DNA from: Streptomyces actinomycinicus
GTDB lineage: Bacteria; Actinomycetota; Actinomycetes; Streptomycetales; Streptomycetaceae
DNA: 64,000 nucleotides
Reading direction: 5' to 3'
NCBI RefSeq assembly: GCF_016741775.1
Contig: NZ_JAERRK010000005.1
Coordinates: 248,001 to 312,000, forward strand
Shown here: positions 1-13,100 of the stretch, piece by piece
Numbering within the stretch: the stretch's first letter is position 1
How the letters are laid out: every line of letters begins with the position of its first letter
The notes under the pieces: model-generated
The model's database searches: none
What the model was told of the DNA's origin: nothing
What the model saw: only the letters and a program-made list of their open reading frames with translations
Program-made: the position numbers and the translations under genes

Positions 1-31
1 TCCCGCCGAGCCGCGGGAGAGGGAGAACCCG

Positions 32-1492
32 ATGTCAGCAGCCGAGGGTCCGCTCGTCGTGGGCGTGGACACGTCCACCCAGTCCACGAAGGCCCTGGTC
101 GTCGACGCCTCCACCGGGGAGGTCGTGGCGAGCGGCCAGGCACCGCACACGGTGACGTCCGGGGCGGGCCGGGAGAGTGATCCGCGTCAGTGGTGGGACG
201 CGCTGTGCTCGGCGCTGCACCAGTGCGGTGACGCCGCGCGCGAGGCCGCCGCCGTGTCGGTCGGCGGGCAGCAGCACGGCCTGGTCACGCTGGACGAGCA
301 CGGCGAGCCGGTGCGGCCCGCCCTGCTGTGGAACGACGTCCGCTCGGCGCCGCAGGCCCGCCGCCTGGTGGAGGAGCTGGGCGGACCGAAAGCGTGGGCG
401 GAACGCACGGGCAGCGTTCCGGGAGCGTCGTTCACGGTCACCAAGTGGGCATGGCTGGCCGAGCACGAGCCGGAGGCGGTCCGCGCGACCCGTGCGGTAC
501 GGCTCCCCCACGACTACCTCACCGAGCGCCTCACCGGGCAGGGCTCGACCGACCGCGGCGACGCCTCCGGCACCGGCTGGTGGGCGGCCGGGACGCAGGC
601 GTACGACGAGGAGACCCTCGCGCACATCGGACTCGACCCGGCGCTGCTGCCCAGGGTCGTGCACCACGGCGAGGTGGCGGGCACCGTGCGCGACAGCCAC
701 GACCTGCCGTTCTCCAAGGGCACGCTGGTGGCCTCGGGCACCGGTGACAACGCGGCGGCGGCGCTGGGCCTCGGCCTGCGGCCCGGCACCCCGGTGCTGA
801 GCCTCGGCACCTCCGGCACGGTGTACGCCGTCTCCAGGCACCGCCCGGCCGACCCGACCGGCACGGTGGCGGGATTCGCGGACGCGCGCGAGGACTGGCT
901 CCCGCTCGCCTGCACCCTGAACTGCACCCTGGCGGTGGACCGGATCGCAGCCCTGCTGGGCCTGGACCGGGAGGCCGTGGAGCCCGGCGGCTCCGTCACG
1001 CTGCTTCCGTACCTGGACGGCGAGCGCACCCCGAACCTGCCGCACGCCTCCGGTCTGCTGCACGGCCTGCGCCACGAGACGACCGCGGGCCAGCTGCTCC
1101 AGGCCGCCTACGACGGCGCGGTGCACGCCCTGCTCGGCGCCCTCGACCTGGTCCTCGACGAGGAAGCGGACCGCAGCACTCCGCTGCTCCTGATCGGCGG
1201 CGGGGCCCGGGGGACGGCCTGGCAGCAGACCGTGCGCCGGCTGTCGGGGCGGCCCGTGCAGGTACCGGAGGCCCGGGAGCCGGTGGCGCTGGGCGCGGCG
1301 GCGCAGGCGGCCGGGCTGCTCACCGGGGAGGATCCCGCGGCGGTGGCCCGCCGCTGGAACACGGCCGCGGGCCCGGTGCTGGAGCCCGTGGAGCGGGACG
1401 GGACGACGCTGGACCGGATCACCACGGTACTCTCCGGAGTGGCCCCGCTACTCGAGCGGGGAGCCGAAGCCCCGCCGCACGCAGAGAGCTGA
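32..1492 (+). CDS. xylB: Xylulokinase (FGGY family)
   Basis: Phosphorylates D-xylulose with ATP to xylulose 5-phosphate, feeding the pentose phosphate pathway in the cytosol. The 486-residue product has the FGGY kinase layout: an N-terminal phosphate loop GVDTSTQSTKAL at about residues 11-22, the segment GTGDNAAAA carrying the probable catalytic Asp near 238, and a C-terminal nucleotide-binding GGGARGTAW near 390. Length is normal for the family. A GGGAGAGGGAGAA purine stretch precedes the ATG. A ROK repressor follows 31 nt after the stop in the same direction, a usual partner for xylose genes, so co-transcription and xylose control are inferred. Another sugar kinase of the family cannot be excluded, but the motifs fit xylulokinase best. 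Confidence 0.93.
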   Translation: MSAAEGPLVVGVDTSTQSTKALVVDASTGEVVASGQAPHTVTSGAGRESDPRQWWDALCSALHQCGDAAREAAAVSVGGQQHGLVTLDEHGEPVRPALLWNDVRSAPQARRLVEELGGPKAWAERTGSVPGASFTVTKWAWLAEHEPEAVRATRAVRLPHDYLTERLTGQGSTDRGDASGTGWWAAGTQAYDEETLAHIGLDPALLPRVVHHGEVAGTVRDSHDLPFSKGTLVASGTGDNAAAALGLGLRPGTPVLSLGTSGTVYAVSRHRPADPTGTVAGFADAREDWLPLACTLNCTLAVDRIAALLGLDREAVEPGGSVTLLPYLDGERTPNLPHASGLLHGLRHETTAGQLLQAAYDGAVHALLGALDLVLDEEADRSTPLLLIGGGARGTAWQQTVRRLSGRPVQVPEAREPVALGAAAQAAGLLTGEDPAAVARRWNTAAGPVLEPVERDGTTLDRITTVLSGVAPLLERGAEAPPHAES

Positions 1493-1523
1493 ACGGCGGC
1501 GGACCCCGAGGATTGACGGAGGC

Positions 1524-2774
1524 ATGACCACACCGCTGCACGAGGCGCGCCGGCCGGGTGCCGGGCCCGCCCTCCCGGACACCCAGCAAGGCATGCGCCG
1601 GCGCAACCTCGCCCGGGTGATGCACGCCGTCAGCGCCGAGGGCTCACTGTCCAGGGCGGCGGTCGCCTCGCGGATCGGTCTGACACGGGCGGCGGTGTCC
1701 ACCCTGGTGGACGAGCTGATCCGGAGGGAGCTGCTGGAGGAACTGGGCCCGGAGCGGCCGGGCCGGGTGGGCCGGCCGGGGTCGGCGCTCGCCGTCAGCG
1801 GCCGGGGGCCGGCCGGGGTCGGGGCCGAGATCGGCGTCGATCACCTCGCGGTGTGCGCGGTCGACCTGCGCGGCGAGGTCCGCGCGCGGGCGGTGCGGCA
1901 CGGCGCCAACCGCGGGCGGGCGCCCGAGCCGGTGGTCGAGGAGCTGACGGCGCTGATCCGGCGGGTCGTCGCGGAGGCCGAGCGGGCCGAACTCTGGCCC
2001 GCGGGGCTCGCGGTCGCCGTACCCGGACTGGTGGCGAGGGACGGCCGGACGCTCGTACGGGCCCCGAACCTCGACTGGAACGACCTCGACCTCGGTGCCC
2101 TGCTGCCCGCCGGATGGCCGCTGACCTTGGACAACGAGGCCAACTTCGGTGCCCTGGCCGAGCTGTGGCTGGGCTCCGCCGCCCCTGACGACTTCCTGCA
2201 CGTGTCCGCCGAGATCGGCATCGGTGCCGCGGTCGTCGTGGACGGCCGGCTGCTGCGCGGCACCCGCGGATTCGCCGGCGAGCTGGGCCACGTCCCCGTA
2301 CGGCCGGACGGCCCGGCCTGTCCGTGCGGCGGCCGGGGGTGCCTGGAGCAGTACGCGGGCGAGGAAGCGGTGCTGCGCGCGGCCGGACTGGAGCCGCGCG
2401 AGGACTTGCTGGGTCTGCTCGCCGAGCGCGCCGAGAGCGGCGACGAGGCGGTACGGGCCGCTCTGCGGGACGCCGGTGCGGCGCTCGGGATCGCCCTGAC
2501 CGGGGCGGTGAATCTGCTCGACCCCGAGACGGTGGTCCTCGGCGGGGCCCTCGCCGGACTCTCGCCGTGGCTGCTGCCGTCGCTGGAGGCGGAACTGACA
2601 GACCGGACCGCGGGTGCCGCCTGCCCGGTGACGGTTTCCCGGCTGGGTCCGCAAGGCCCGCTGCTGGGAGCCGCGCACTCGGTCGTCAGGGCGGTGCTGG
2701 ACGACCCGGCGATGGTGGCGGAACGTTCCTGGCGCGGCACTGGACGACCCGGCGACGCGGGAGAACGTTCCTGA
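1524..2774 (+). CDS. ROK-family transcriptional repressor (XylR-like)
   Basis: Probable sugar-responsive DNA-binding regulator. Residues about 20-75 form a winged helix-turn-helix (RRNLARVMHAV, then LSRAAVASRIGLTRAAVSTL). The rest is a ROK domain related to sugar kinases, with AVAVPGLV near residue 170 and the zinc-binding signature CPCGGRGCLEQYAG near 275. At 416 residues it has the usual length of ROK repressors. The gene lies 31 nt after xylulokinase, so it most likely senses xylose or a related sugar and represses the xyl genes. Its last codons run into a degenerate tandem repeat (period about 43 bp), so the C-terminus after about residue 395 may be an expansion of that repeat rather than conserved protein. 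Confidence 0.9.
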   Translation: MTTPLHEARRPGAGPALPDTQQGMRRRNLARVMHAVSAEGSLSRAAVASRIGLTRAAVSTLVDELIRRELLEELGPERPGRVGRPGSALAVSGRGPAGVGAEIGVDHLAVCAVDLRGEVRARAVRHGANRGRAPEPVVEELTALIRRVVAEAERAELWPAGLAVAVPGLVARDGRTLVRAPNLDWNDLDLGALLPAGWPLTLDNEANFGALAELWLGSAAPDDFLHVSAEIGIGAAVVVDGRLLRGTRGFAGELGHVPVRPDGPACPCGGRGCLEQYAGEEAVLRAAGLEPREDLLGLLAERAESGDEAVRAALRDAGAALGIALTGAVNLLDPETVVLGGALAGLSPWLLPSLEAELTDRTAGAACPVTVSRLGPQGPLLGAAHSVVRAVLDDPAMVAERSWRGTGRPGDAGERS

Positions 2775-2893
2775 CGCGGCACTGGACGACCCGGCCATGC
2801 GGCAGAGCGTTTCCGGCGCGGTGGCCCTGCGTTCCTGACGCGGTGGCTCTACGTTTCTGACCTTGTGGCGGAACGTTCCTGTCGCGGCTCGGC
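2697..2893. repeat. Degenerate tandem repeat overlapping the ROK gene 3' end
   Basis: Units beginning CTGGACGACCCGGC start at 2697, 2740 and 2782 (periods 43 and 42 bp). They are followed by shorter units of about 22 bp built around GTTCCTGACGCGG. The array starts inside the ROK coding region and continues past its stop codon at 2774. It explains most of the gene-free 2775-3148 interval, where no other gene is visible. Confidence 0.7.
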
Positions 2894-3148
2894 GCGCGAC
2901 CCGGCGCCCATGGGCGGGCTGCCGTCCCCCGTTCGGGTGACCGGGTTGTCCACACGCCGTGGGTTTTCCACGGAACCGTGGCACATCTTCTGCCCAACCG
3001 GGTTGCGCCGTACCGTGATTCACGTGAGGCGCAGCCGACGGGTCGTCAGGCCCCGTCGGTGCTCGCGGATGGTGCCGGCACGGCGTCGTCCCGAGCCGGG
3101 CGCCGCACGTCCGATCGCCTCCGCCCGCCCGAAGGGAGCCGTGCCACG

Positions 3149-4162
3149 ATGACCGCCCCCCGGATCCTCACCGTGCGACCGGAGCCGGGCCAGTACGCCT
3201 GGACGTTCGGCGGAGCGGCGCCGCTGGCGCGGATCGCGCCCGGCACGGTCCTCGACCTGTACACGGAGGACTGCTTCGCCGGCCGGGTCCGCTCCGAGAA
3301 GGACCTCGTGTCCAAGGTGTGCGAGTTCCCCTTCCTCAATCCGCAGACCGGCCCCTTCCACATCGAGGGCGCAGAGCCCGGCGACACCGTGGCCGTCCAC
3401 TTCGTGTCGATCGAACCGGCCCGTGACTGGGCGGCGTCGACGACCGTCCCCCTGTTCGGCGCACTCACCTCCACGCACAGCACGGCCACGCTTCAGACTC
3501 CGCTCCCGGAGCGGGTTTGGATCTGGCAGCTGGACCGGACCCGGCGGACCGCTCTCTTCCGGGCTCAGGACAGCGACTTCCGGGTGGAACTGCCCCTGGA
3601 CCCGATGCACGGCACGGTGGGCGTCGCCCCCGCCAACCTGGAGGTGCGCTCGGCCCTCGTCCCGGACGCCCACGGCGGCAACATGGACACGCCCGAGATG
3701 CGGGCCGGCGTCACCTGCTACCTGGGCGTCAACGTCGAGGGGGCGCTGCTGAGCCTCGGCGACGGGCACGCCCGGCAGGGCGAGGGCGAAACCTGCGGTG
3801 TGGCCGTGGAGTGCGCGATGAACACGGTCGTGGTGGTGGACCTCCTCAAGGACGTCGCCACGCCGTGGCCCCGGCTGGAATCGGACACGCACATCATCTC
3901 GACCGGCTCGGCGCGCCCGCTGGAGGACGCCTTCCGGATATCCCAGCTCGACCTGGTGCAGTGGCTGGTGCGCGACTACGGGTTCAGTGAACTGGACGCG
4001 TACCAGTTCGCCACCCAGGCGGTCGAATCACCGTTGGCCAACGTGTGCGACACGAACTACACGTGCGTGGCCAAGCTCCGCAAGGAGTGGCTGCCCGCAC
4101 GGGAGACGTACCGCGGCGTGCACGCACGGCTCCGCGAGACCGCGCTGCCCCTGCCCCGCTGA
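3149..4162 (+). CDS. Acetamidase/formamidase family protein
   Basis: Predicted to hydrolyse short amides such as formamide or acetamide to ammonia and the acid. The family signature TCYLGVNVEGALLSLGDGHA lies in the middle of the protein and is followed by QGEGE, typical of the FmdA/AmdA fold. The start was set at ATG 3149 because GAAGGGAG lies just upstream; an in-frame extension back to 2978 adds 57 Arg/Pro-rich residues that look non-coding. The resulting 337 residues suit the compact bacterial members of the family. It stands alone between a ROK regulator and an exported amidase gene. The substrate cannot be deduced from the sequence. Confidence 0.88.
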   Translation: MTAPRILTVRPEPGQYAWTFGGAAPLARIAPGTVLDLYTEDCFAGRVRSEKDLVSKVCEFPFLNPQTGPFHIEGAEPGDTVAVHFVSIEPARDWAASTTVPLFGALTSTHSTATLQTPLPERVWIWQLDRTRRTALFRAQDSDFRVELPLDPMHGTVGVAPANLEVRSALVPDAHGGNMDTPEMRAGVTCYLGVNVEGALLSLGDGHARQGEGETCGVAVECAMNTVVVVDLLKDVATPWPRLESDTHIISTGSARPLEDAFRISQLDLVQWLVRDYGFSELDAYQFATQAVESPLANVCDTNYTCVAKLRKEWLPARETYRGVHARLRETALPLPR

Positions 4163-4242
4163 CCCTTCCCCCGCTGCCCCTTCCCCACTGACCTCTTTGC
4201 CGTACCTCCGACTCCGAAGGGCCTCCTGAAAGGCATCCCGCC

Positions 4243-4848
4243 ATGGACATGGACCGAGCCGAGCCGCGGCTCAGCCGGCGACGGCTGCTCAAAGGCGCGG
4301 CACTCGCCGCCGCTCCCTGCGCGCTGCTCCCCCACGCGCGTGCCGTTGCCCGGACCAGGGCCGCCGACTATCCGCCCGCCGAGTGGCAGCCGGCGAGCAC
4401 GTCCAACTACACGGCGTCCGAACGCCCCGGCGACTACACCATCGACCGTGTGATCATCCACGTCACGCAGGAGACGTACTCCGACACGCTGGCGATCTTC
4501 CGCAATCCGCAGAAGAAAGTCTCCGCACATTACCTGGTCCGCTCGGCGGACGGACACGTCGCCCAGTGTGTGCACGAGACCGACGTCGCCTGGCACGCCG
4601 GCAACTGGGGTTACAACACGCGCAGCATCGGCATCGAGCACGAAGGCTGGGTGGATCGGCCCGCCTACTTCACCAACGCCCTGTACGAGGAGTCGGCGAA
4701 GCTCACGGCAGCGATTTGCGCCAAGTACCGCATCCCCCGGGACCGGGAGCACATCATCGGTCACTACCAGGTGCCCGGCACCGATCACGACGATCCGGGT
4801 CCGAACTGGGACTGGGTGCGCTACATCAGACTGGTCAACTTCGCCTGA
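4243..4848 (+). CDS. Tat-exported N-acetylmuramoyl-L-alanine amidase
   Basis: Probable peptidoglycan hydrolase that cleaves the bond between N-acetylmuramic acid and L-alanine outside the cell. The first 35 residues form a twin-arginine signal (LSRRRLLKGAALAAAP) ending near HARAVA. The rest is an Amidase_2 (T7-lysozyme/PGRP-like) domain: VIIHVTQET supplies a first zinc-binding His, AHYLVR and WHAGNWGYN surround the active site, and IIGHYQVPGTDHDDPG supplies further zinc ligands. Length (201 aa) equals signal plus a single catalytic domain, with no separate wall-binding module. Start is ATG 4243 behind TCCTGAAAGG. A role in wall remodelling or against other bacteria is inference. Confidence 0.9.
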   Translation: MDMDRAEPRLSRRRLLKGAALAAAPCALLPHARAVARTRAADYPPAEWQPASTSNYTASERPGDYTIDRVIIHVTQETYSDTLAIFRNPQKKVSAHYLVRSADGHVAQCVHETDVAWHAGNWGYNTRSIGIEHEGWVDRPAYFTNALYEESAKLTAAICAKYRIPRDREHIIGHYQVPGTDHDDPGPNWDWVRYIRLVNFA

Positions 4849-5020
4849 CCGGGTCCGGAACCGCCGTCGCACCGGTTGTCCGCCCGAACACCCGGGGTGA
4901 CGATGGTCCCGGCCGCGTGTCACCGCACGGCGGTCCGAGACGGCCTGTCACCGCACGACGGTCGCGGCTGTCGTGGCTCCGCACCGCATGACCGCCGTTC
5001 CGCCGTCCGGGGAGGCCGAG

Positions 5021-6325
5021 TTGACCGATCAGTGGGTGGCCCTGGAGCCGGGGGCCGACCCCGCCGAGCGCGTCCGTGTGCTGCGCAGGGCGCACGAGAC
5101 GTTCACCACCGTCGGCACGGTGCCGCGCCCGGTGCGCTCGGTGGTGGCGGAGTCGTGGCGGCGCAGCGCACGGGCCGGCGTCGGACCGGACGGCACCGCC
5201 AGCGTGGAGCTGAGCGACGGCGACCTCGACGCCTACCGGGCGGAGCACCCGTTGGCCCGGGTGATGCCCCTGTTCCGTGAGCTGATGGGCGCCTTCGCGG
5301 CCGACGGCGAGCATCTGCTGGCGGTGTGCGACGCGCACGGCAGGCTGCTGTGGGTCGAGGGGCATCCCGCGACCCGGCGGCGGGCGGACCGGATGAACTT
5401 CGTGCCGGGGGCATGCTGGTCGGAGAGTGCGGTCGGCACCAATGCGCCGGGCACCGCGGTGGCCGTCGGCCGGCCGGTGCAGGTGTTCGCCGCGGAGCAC
5501 TTCATACGGCGGGTGCAGCCGTGGACGTGCGCCGCCGCCCCGGTGCACGATCCGCGTACCGGGCGGGTGCTGGGCGCAGTGGACATCACCGGCGGGGACG
5601 GGCTGGCCCACCCGCACAGCCTCGGCTTCGTGCAGGCGGTGGCGCGGGCCGCCGAGTCACACCTCGCGCTCCTCGCCCCTCCGGGCCCGCACGAGGCGCT
5701 GCTGCTGAGCGCGCTGGGCCGGGACGAGGCCGAACTCCGCCTGGGCGGCGGGCCGATCAGACTCAGCCGCCGGCACAGCGAGATCCTCGTGCTGCTGTCC
5801 CGGCATCCCGAGGGCCTCAGCGGGGACGAGCTGTCGTGCGCGCTGTACGCGGACGAGTCGGTGACGCCGGTGACGCTGCGGGCCGAACTGGTCCGGCTGC
5901 GCAGAGCGCTGGGCCCGGGGATGCTCGCGTCACGGCCGTACCGGCTGACGGCGGCGGTCGAGTCGGACGCCACCGTGGTCGAGCGGAGGCTGCAGGCGGG
6001 TGCGCTCACCGCGGCGGCGGAGGGTTACGCAGGCCCCCTGCTCCCCGGCTCGCAGGCGCCGGCGATCGTCCGGCTGCGGGAGCGGCTCGCCGGTGGGCTG
6101 CGCACGGCGCTGATCGCGCACCACGACCCGGACCTGCTGGCGGACTGGGCGCACGCGCCGTGGGGCGAGGACGACCTCGAGGTGTGGCGGGCGCTCGCCG
6201 CGGTGCGGCCCACGGGGCCGGTCCGTGCCCGGCTCGCCGCGCTGGAGGCCGAACTGGCGGCACCGGCCGGACGGGGGGTGGCGCGGGGCAGCGGTGCAAC
6301 GTACTTGCAACGTCCGCGTGCCTAG
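5021..6325 (+). CDS. GAF-domain transcriptional regulator (AcoR-like)
   Basis: Likely sensor-regulator of the aldehyde dehydrogenase gene that follows. The N-terminal half resembles the sensory part of acetoin/alcohol regulators: [13 protein letters not shown], then a GAF domain ending [20 protein letters not shown]. The C-terminal half ([20 protein letters not shown]) looks like a winged-helix DNA-binding region. There is no sigma54-activator AAA domain, unlike true AcoR. I chose TTG 5021 because GGGGAGG sits 5 nt upstream; in-frame ATG 4988 and GTG 4973 lack a ribosome site but would add 11 or 16 residues. Only 56 nt separate its stop from the dehydrogenase ATG, and the probable promoter of the next gene overlaps its end. 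Confidence 0.8.
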   Translation: MTDQWVALEPGADPAERVRVLRRAHETFTTVGTVPRPVRSVVAESWRRSARAGVGPDGTASVELSDGDLDAYRAEHPLARVMPLFRELMGAFAADGEHLLAVCDAHGRLLWVEGHPATRRRADRMNFVPGACWSESAVGTNAPGTAVAVGRPVQVFAAEHFIRRVQPWTCAAAPVHDPRTGRVLGAVDITGGDGLAHPHSLGFVQAVARAAESHLALLAPPGPHEALLLSALGRDEAELRLGGGPIRLSRRHSEILVLLSRHPEGLSGDELSCALYADESVTPVTLRAELVRLRRALGPGMLASRPYRLTAAVESDATVVERRLQAGALTAAAEGYAGPLLPGSQAPAIVRLRERLAGGLRTALIAHHDPDLLADWAHAPWGEDDLEVWRALAAVRPTGPVRARLAALEAELAAPAGRGVARGSGATYLQRPRA

Positions 6326-6328
6326 CCT
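6295..6328 (+). promoter_or_regulatory. Direct repeats and -10-like box before the aldehyde dehydrogenase gene
   Basis: TGCAACGT occurs at 6295-6302 and again at 6306-6313, a period of 11 bp that puts both on the same helix face. A TAGCCT box at 6323-6328 overlaps the regulator's TAG stop. This is a plausible activator site and promoter for the dehydrogenase. No good -35 is present, as expected for an activator-dependent promoter. Inference only. Confidence 0.4.
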
Positions 6329-6381
6329 CGCGCCGGAAGCTGCCCGACGACGGGCAGCGCTGCACCGGGAGGCAGACCAGG

Positions 6382-7905
<1,524 letters not shown>

Positions 7906-8056
7906 AACCGGACAGCACGGCCGGGGCCCGGTCGCCCGCGCCGCCGGGCAGGCTCCGTACGGCACACGTCATGTGCTGGAGGTTCGGCCGGCCAGGGCGC
8001 CTCCGTGCCCGGCCGCCCGGGCCGGGCGAGGTGGACCGTCCCCGTGCCGGCCGGTC

Positions 8057-9478
8057 TCAGCCGCCGCGCCGCACCCGGGCCGCCTTTCGGGCCTCCGCGA
8101 GCTTGCGGGCCTCGCCGCTCTTGCGGGACGGCCTGCCGCCGCTGCCGCCCTTCGCGTCCTTGGTGCTGCCCAGGCCGCGGAAGGGGGCGTTGTGGTTCTT
8201 GGGTCGCGGTACGGCCGGCCCGCCGTCGAGTGGCTTCCCGGACGGGGCCTTGGCGCCGGTGATCCGGCTCAGCTCCGCCTCGCCGGACCGCACTCTGGAG
8301 ACCTTGGGGGCGACGTCGGCGTCCGCCATGACCTGGCTCGTCTCGCGGCGCTGTCCTGACAGGACGAGTGTCACGACGGTGCCGGAGCGGCCGGCCCGGG
8401 CCGTGCGGCCGGCGCGGTGCAGATAGTCCTTCGGGTCGGTGGCCGGATCGACGTTGACCACGAGGTCGAGGTCGTCGACGTGCAGGCCTCGTGCGGCGAC
8501 GTTCGTCGCAACCAGCGCGGTGACCTGCCCGTTCTTGAACTGGGCCAGGGTTCGGGTGCGCTGCGGCTGGGACTTCCCGCTGTGCAGGGCGGCGGCGGCC
8601 ACGCCGCTGGCCCGCAGATGGCGCGTGAGCTGGTCGACGCCGTGCTTGGTGTCCAGGAACAGCAGGACGCGGCCGTCCCGAGCGGCGATCTCCGTGGTCA
8701 CGGCGTACCGGTCCGGGCCGTGCACGACGAGGACGTGGTGCTCGATCACGGAGACCGCGCCGGACGAAGGGTCCACGGAGTGGACAGCGGGGTCGCGGAG
8801 GTAGCGCTGCACCAGCTGGTCGACGTCGCGGTCGAGGGTGGCGGAGAACAGCATCCGCTGTCCGTCGGGACGCACCTGGTCCAGGGCCTCGGTGACCTGC
8901 GGCAGGAACCCCATGTCACACATCTGGTCGGCCTCGTCCAGGACTGCGATGCGCACCCGTCCCAGACGACAGCCCTTGCGCTCGATGAGGTCGTGCAGCC
9001 GGCCGGGTGTGGCGACGACGATCTCGGCGCCGTCCCGCAGCACGGCGGCCTGCCGTCCGATGGACATTCCGCCCACCACGGTCGTGAGCCGCAGCCCCAG
9101 CGCCTCGGCATACGGGGTGAGTTCCTCACCCACCTGCTGCGCCAGCTCCCTGGTGGGCACCAGAACGAGCGCCAGGGGCTCTTTCGGCTGCGCGCGGCGC
9201 CCGGCTGTCCGGGCGAGCATCCCCAGGCCGAAGGCGAGCGTCTTGCCGGATCCCGTGCGGCCCCTGCCCAGGACGTCCCGTCCCGCGAGCGCGTCCGGGA
9301 GCGCAGCCGCCTGGATGGGGAAGGGCACGGTCACACCGTGCTCATCGAGCGTCCGCAGAATCGCGGTCGGCAGCCCCAGCTGCGTGAAGGAGGTCGCCGT
9401 GGGCACTGCCGGAGTGGCGCCCGACGTGTCGGACGCATCGTCCTGCTGCCGGACATCGGCACGTGGTGATTCGCTCAC
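8057..9478 (-). CDS. DEAD-box ATP-dependent RNA helicase
   Basis: Unwinds RNA duplexes or remodels RNA-protein complexes using ATP. Motifs in order: the Q-motif region FTQLGLPTAILRTL, Walker A GRTGSGKT, PTRELAQQ, VATPGRL, DEAD (VLDEADQMCDMGF), SAT (MLFSATLDRD), and in the second RecA domain VATNVAARGLHVDD and HRAGRTARAG. A basic Gly/Arg/Lys tail of about 70 residues, common in RNA-binding helicases, ends the protein. Start is GTG 9478 because GGAGGAAGG lies immediately upstream; an in-frame ATG at 9529 has none. Length is 473 aa. It is transcribed away from the xdh operon and separated from it by an 18-bp repeat array. Confidence 0.95.
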   Translation of the reverse strand: MSESPRADVRQQDDASDTSGATPAVPTATSFTQLGLPTAILRTLDEHGVTVPFPIQAAALPDALAGRDVLGRGRTGSGKTLAFGLGMLARTAGRRAQPKEPLALVLVPTRELAQQVGEELTPYAEALGLRLTTVVGGMSIGRQAAVLRDGAEIVVATPGRLHDLIERKGCRLGRVRIAVLDEADQMCDMGFLPQVTEALDQVRPDGQRMLFSATLDRDVDQLVQRYLRDPAVHSVDPSSGAVSVIEHHVLVVHGPDRYAVTTEIAARDGRVLLFLDTKHGVDQLTRHLRASGVAAAALHSGKSQPQRTRTLAQFKNGQVTALVATNVAARGLHVDDLDLVVNVDPATDPKDYLHRAGRTARAGRSGTVVTLVLSGQRRETSQVMADADVAPKVSRVRSGEAELSRITGAKAPSGKPLDGGPAVPRPKNHNAPFRGLGSTKDAKGGSGGRPSRKSGEARKLAEARKAARVRRGG

Positions 9479-9742
9479 AGAGAGCCTTCCTCCGAAGGGA
9501 CCGTACCGAGGAAGGCGCGGCAGGGACACGGCCGCCGGCCAGGGACACCGAATGGAGTACCGGCGCAGCGACGCTGCAAAAGCGCAACGCTAACACGGGG
9601 CACGCCCCTCGGGCCTCCCGTGGTCGCGCCGCCCAGCCAGGAGCGACACCCGCAACGTCGGGGCCCGGGCACCACCTGGCCGGTGTCCGGCCCCGGCCGG
9701 GGCTCGACCGGCGGTACGGCACGTCAGGCGCGACAAGGCCCA

Positions 9743-9832
9743 GGCCCGGGACAAGGCCGGGGCCCGGGACTTGGCCGGGGCCCGGGACTGCACCGGGGCC
9801 CGGGACTGCGCCGGGGCCCGGGACTTGGCCGG
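9743..9832. repeat. 18-bp tandem repeat, five units
   Basis: Five head-to-tail 18-bp units beginning GGCCCGGGAC start at 9743, 9761, 9779, 9797 and 9815; they differ only in the last eight bases. The CCGGGGCCCGG junctions are self-complementary, so transcripts could fold into hairpins. The array fills the 9479-9847 interval between the xdhC stop and the helicase start (both minus strand), in which no gene is seen. Confidence 0.85.
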
Positions 9833-9847
9833 GGTCCTCCAGGAGAG

Positions 9848-10657
9848 TCAGACCCGCTCGGTCTCGAAGGTGCGCAGCAGATCCGCGGCGACGCTCACGG
9901 CGATCGTCGCGGGTTCCTTGCCGGTGATGTCGGCCAGCCCGATCGGAGTCTTGATCCGGTCGATGGTGGCCTCGTCGTGGCCGCCCTCTGTGGAGAGGCG
10001 TTTACGGAACCGCACCCACTTGGCCGCCGACCCGATCAGCCCGATGGAGCCGAGGTGGTTCGTGCGCAAGGCGGCGTCGCACAGCGCGGCGTCCTCGGCG
10101 TGGTCATGGGTCATGATCAGGATGTGGGTGCCGCGCGGCAGCTCCTCCAGCACTTCTTCGGGCAGCAGCGGTGTGTGATGCACGTGCACCTGTGCCACCG
10201 CGTCCGCGAGCGCGTCGAGCCGCTCCTCGGCGAGGACGTCGGAGCGCGAGTCGATCAGATGGAGGTCGAGGTCCTGACGCGCCAGGATGCGGGCCAGTTC
10301 CAGTCCGACGTGCCCGACACCGAAGATCGCCACCGCCCGTACCACGGGCAGTGGTTCGAGCAGCACCGAGACCGTACCGCCGCAGCACTGCACGCCGTGC
10401 TGGTTGGTCACCTTGTCGTTCAGGGCGAAATCGATCAGCTCCGGCTCCGGCTTGGACACGGCGATCATCTCCCGGGCCCGGTCGATCGCGACGGCCTCGA
10501 CATTGCCGCCCCCGATCGAGCCCCACGTTCCGGTCTCCCCCACCACGAGTTTCGCGCCGGCGTCGCGCGGAGCGTGACCGCGCACGGTCGCGACGGTCAC
10601 CAGCACGCCGGCCTCCCGGCGTGCCCGCAACCGTGCGACCGCGGCGATCCACGTCAT
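9848..10657 (-). CDS. xdhC: XdhC-family molybdoenzyme maturation factor
   Basis: Expected to bind the molybdenum cofactor, help install its terminal sulfido ligand and insert it into the xanthine dehydrogenase encoded just upstream. The 269-residue protein has the XdhC/CoxI N-terminal domain (VATVRGHAPRDAGAKLVV, then GSIGGGNVEAVAI and QCCGGTVSVLLEP) and a C-terminal Rossmann domain (VAIFGVGHVGLELARIL), ending near IGLIGSAAKWVRFRKRL. ATG 10657 begins one base after the xdhB stop, giving tight coupling; a longer frame to 10837 only overlaps xdhB. Presence of this factor with xdhA and xdhB makes the operon self-sufficient for late maturation. Confidence 0.93.
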   Translation of the reverse strand: MTWIAAVARLRARREAGVLVTVATVRGHAPRDAGAKLVVGETGTWGSIGGGNVEAVAIDRAREMIAVSKPEPELIDFALNDKVTNQHGVQCCGGTVSVLLEPLPVVRAVAIFGVGHVGLELARILARQDLDLHLIDSRSDVLAEERLDALADAVAQVHVHHTPLLPEEVLEELPRGTHILIMTHDHAEDAALCDAALRTNHLGSIGLIGSAAKWVRFRKRLSTEGGHDEATIDRIKTPIGLADITGKEPATIAVSVAADLLRTFETERV

Positions 10658-10658
10658 G

Positions 10659-13096
<2,438 letters not shown>

Positions 13097-13100
<4 letters not shown>

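Noticed and set aside
5326..6381. N-terminal extension of the aldehyde dehydrogenase
   Set aside because: The extension is the open out-of-frame shadow of the GAF regulator; ATG 6382 has a ribosome site and the expected N-terminus.
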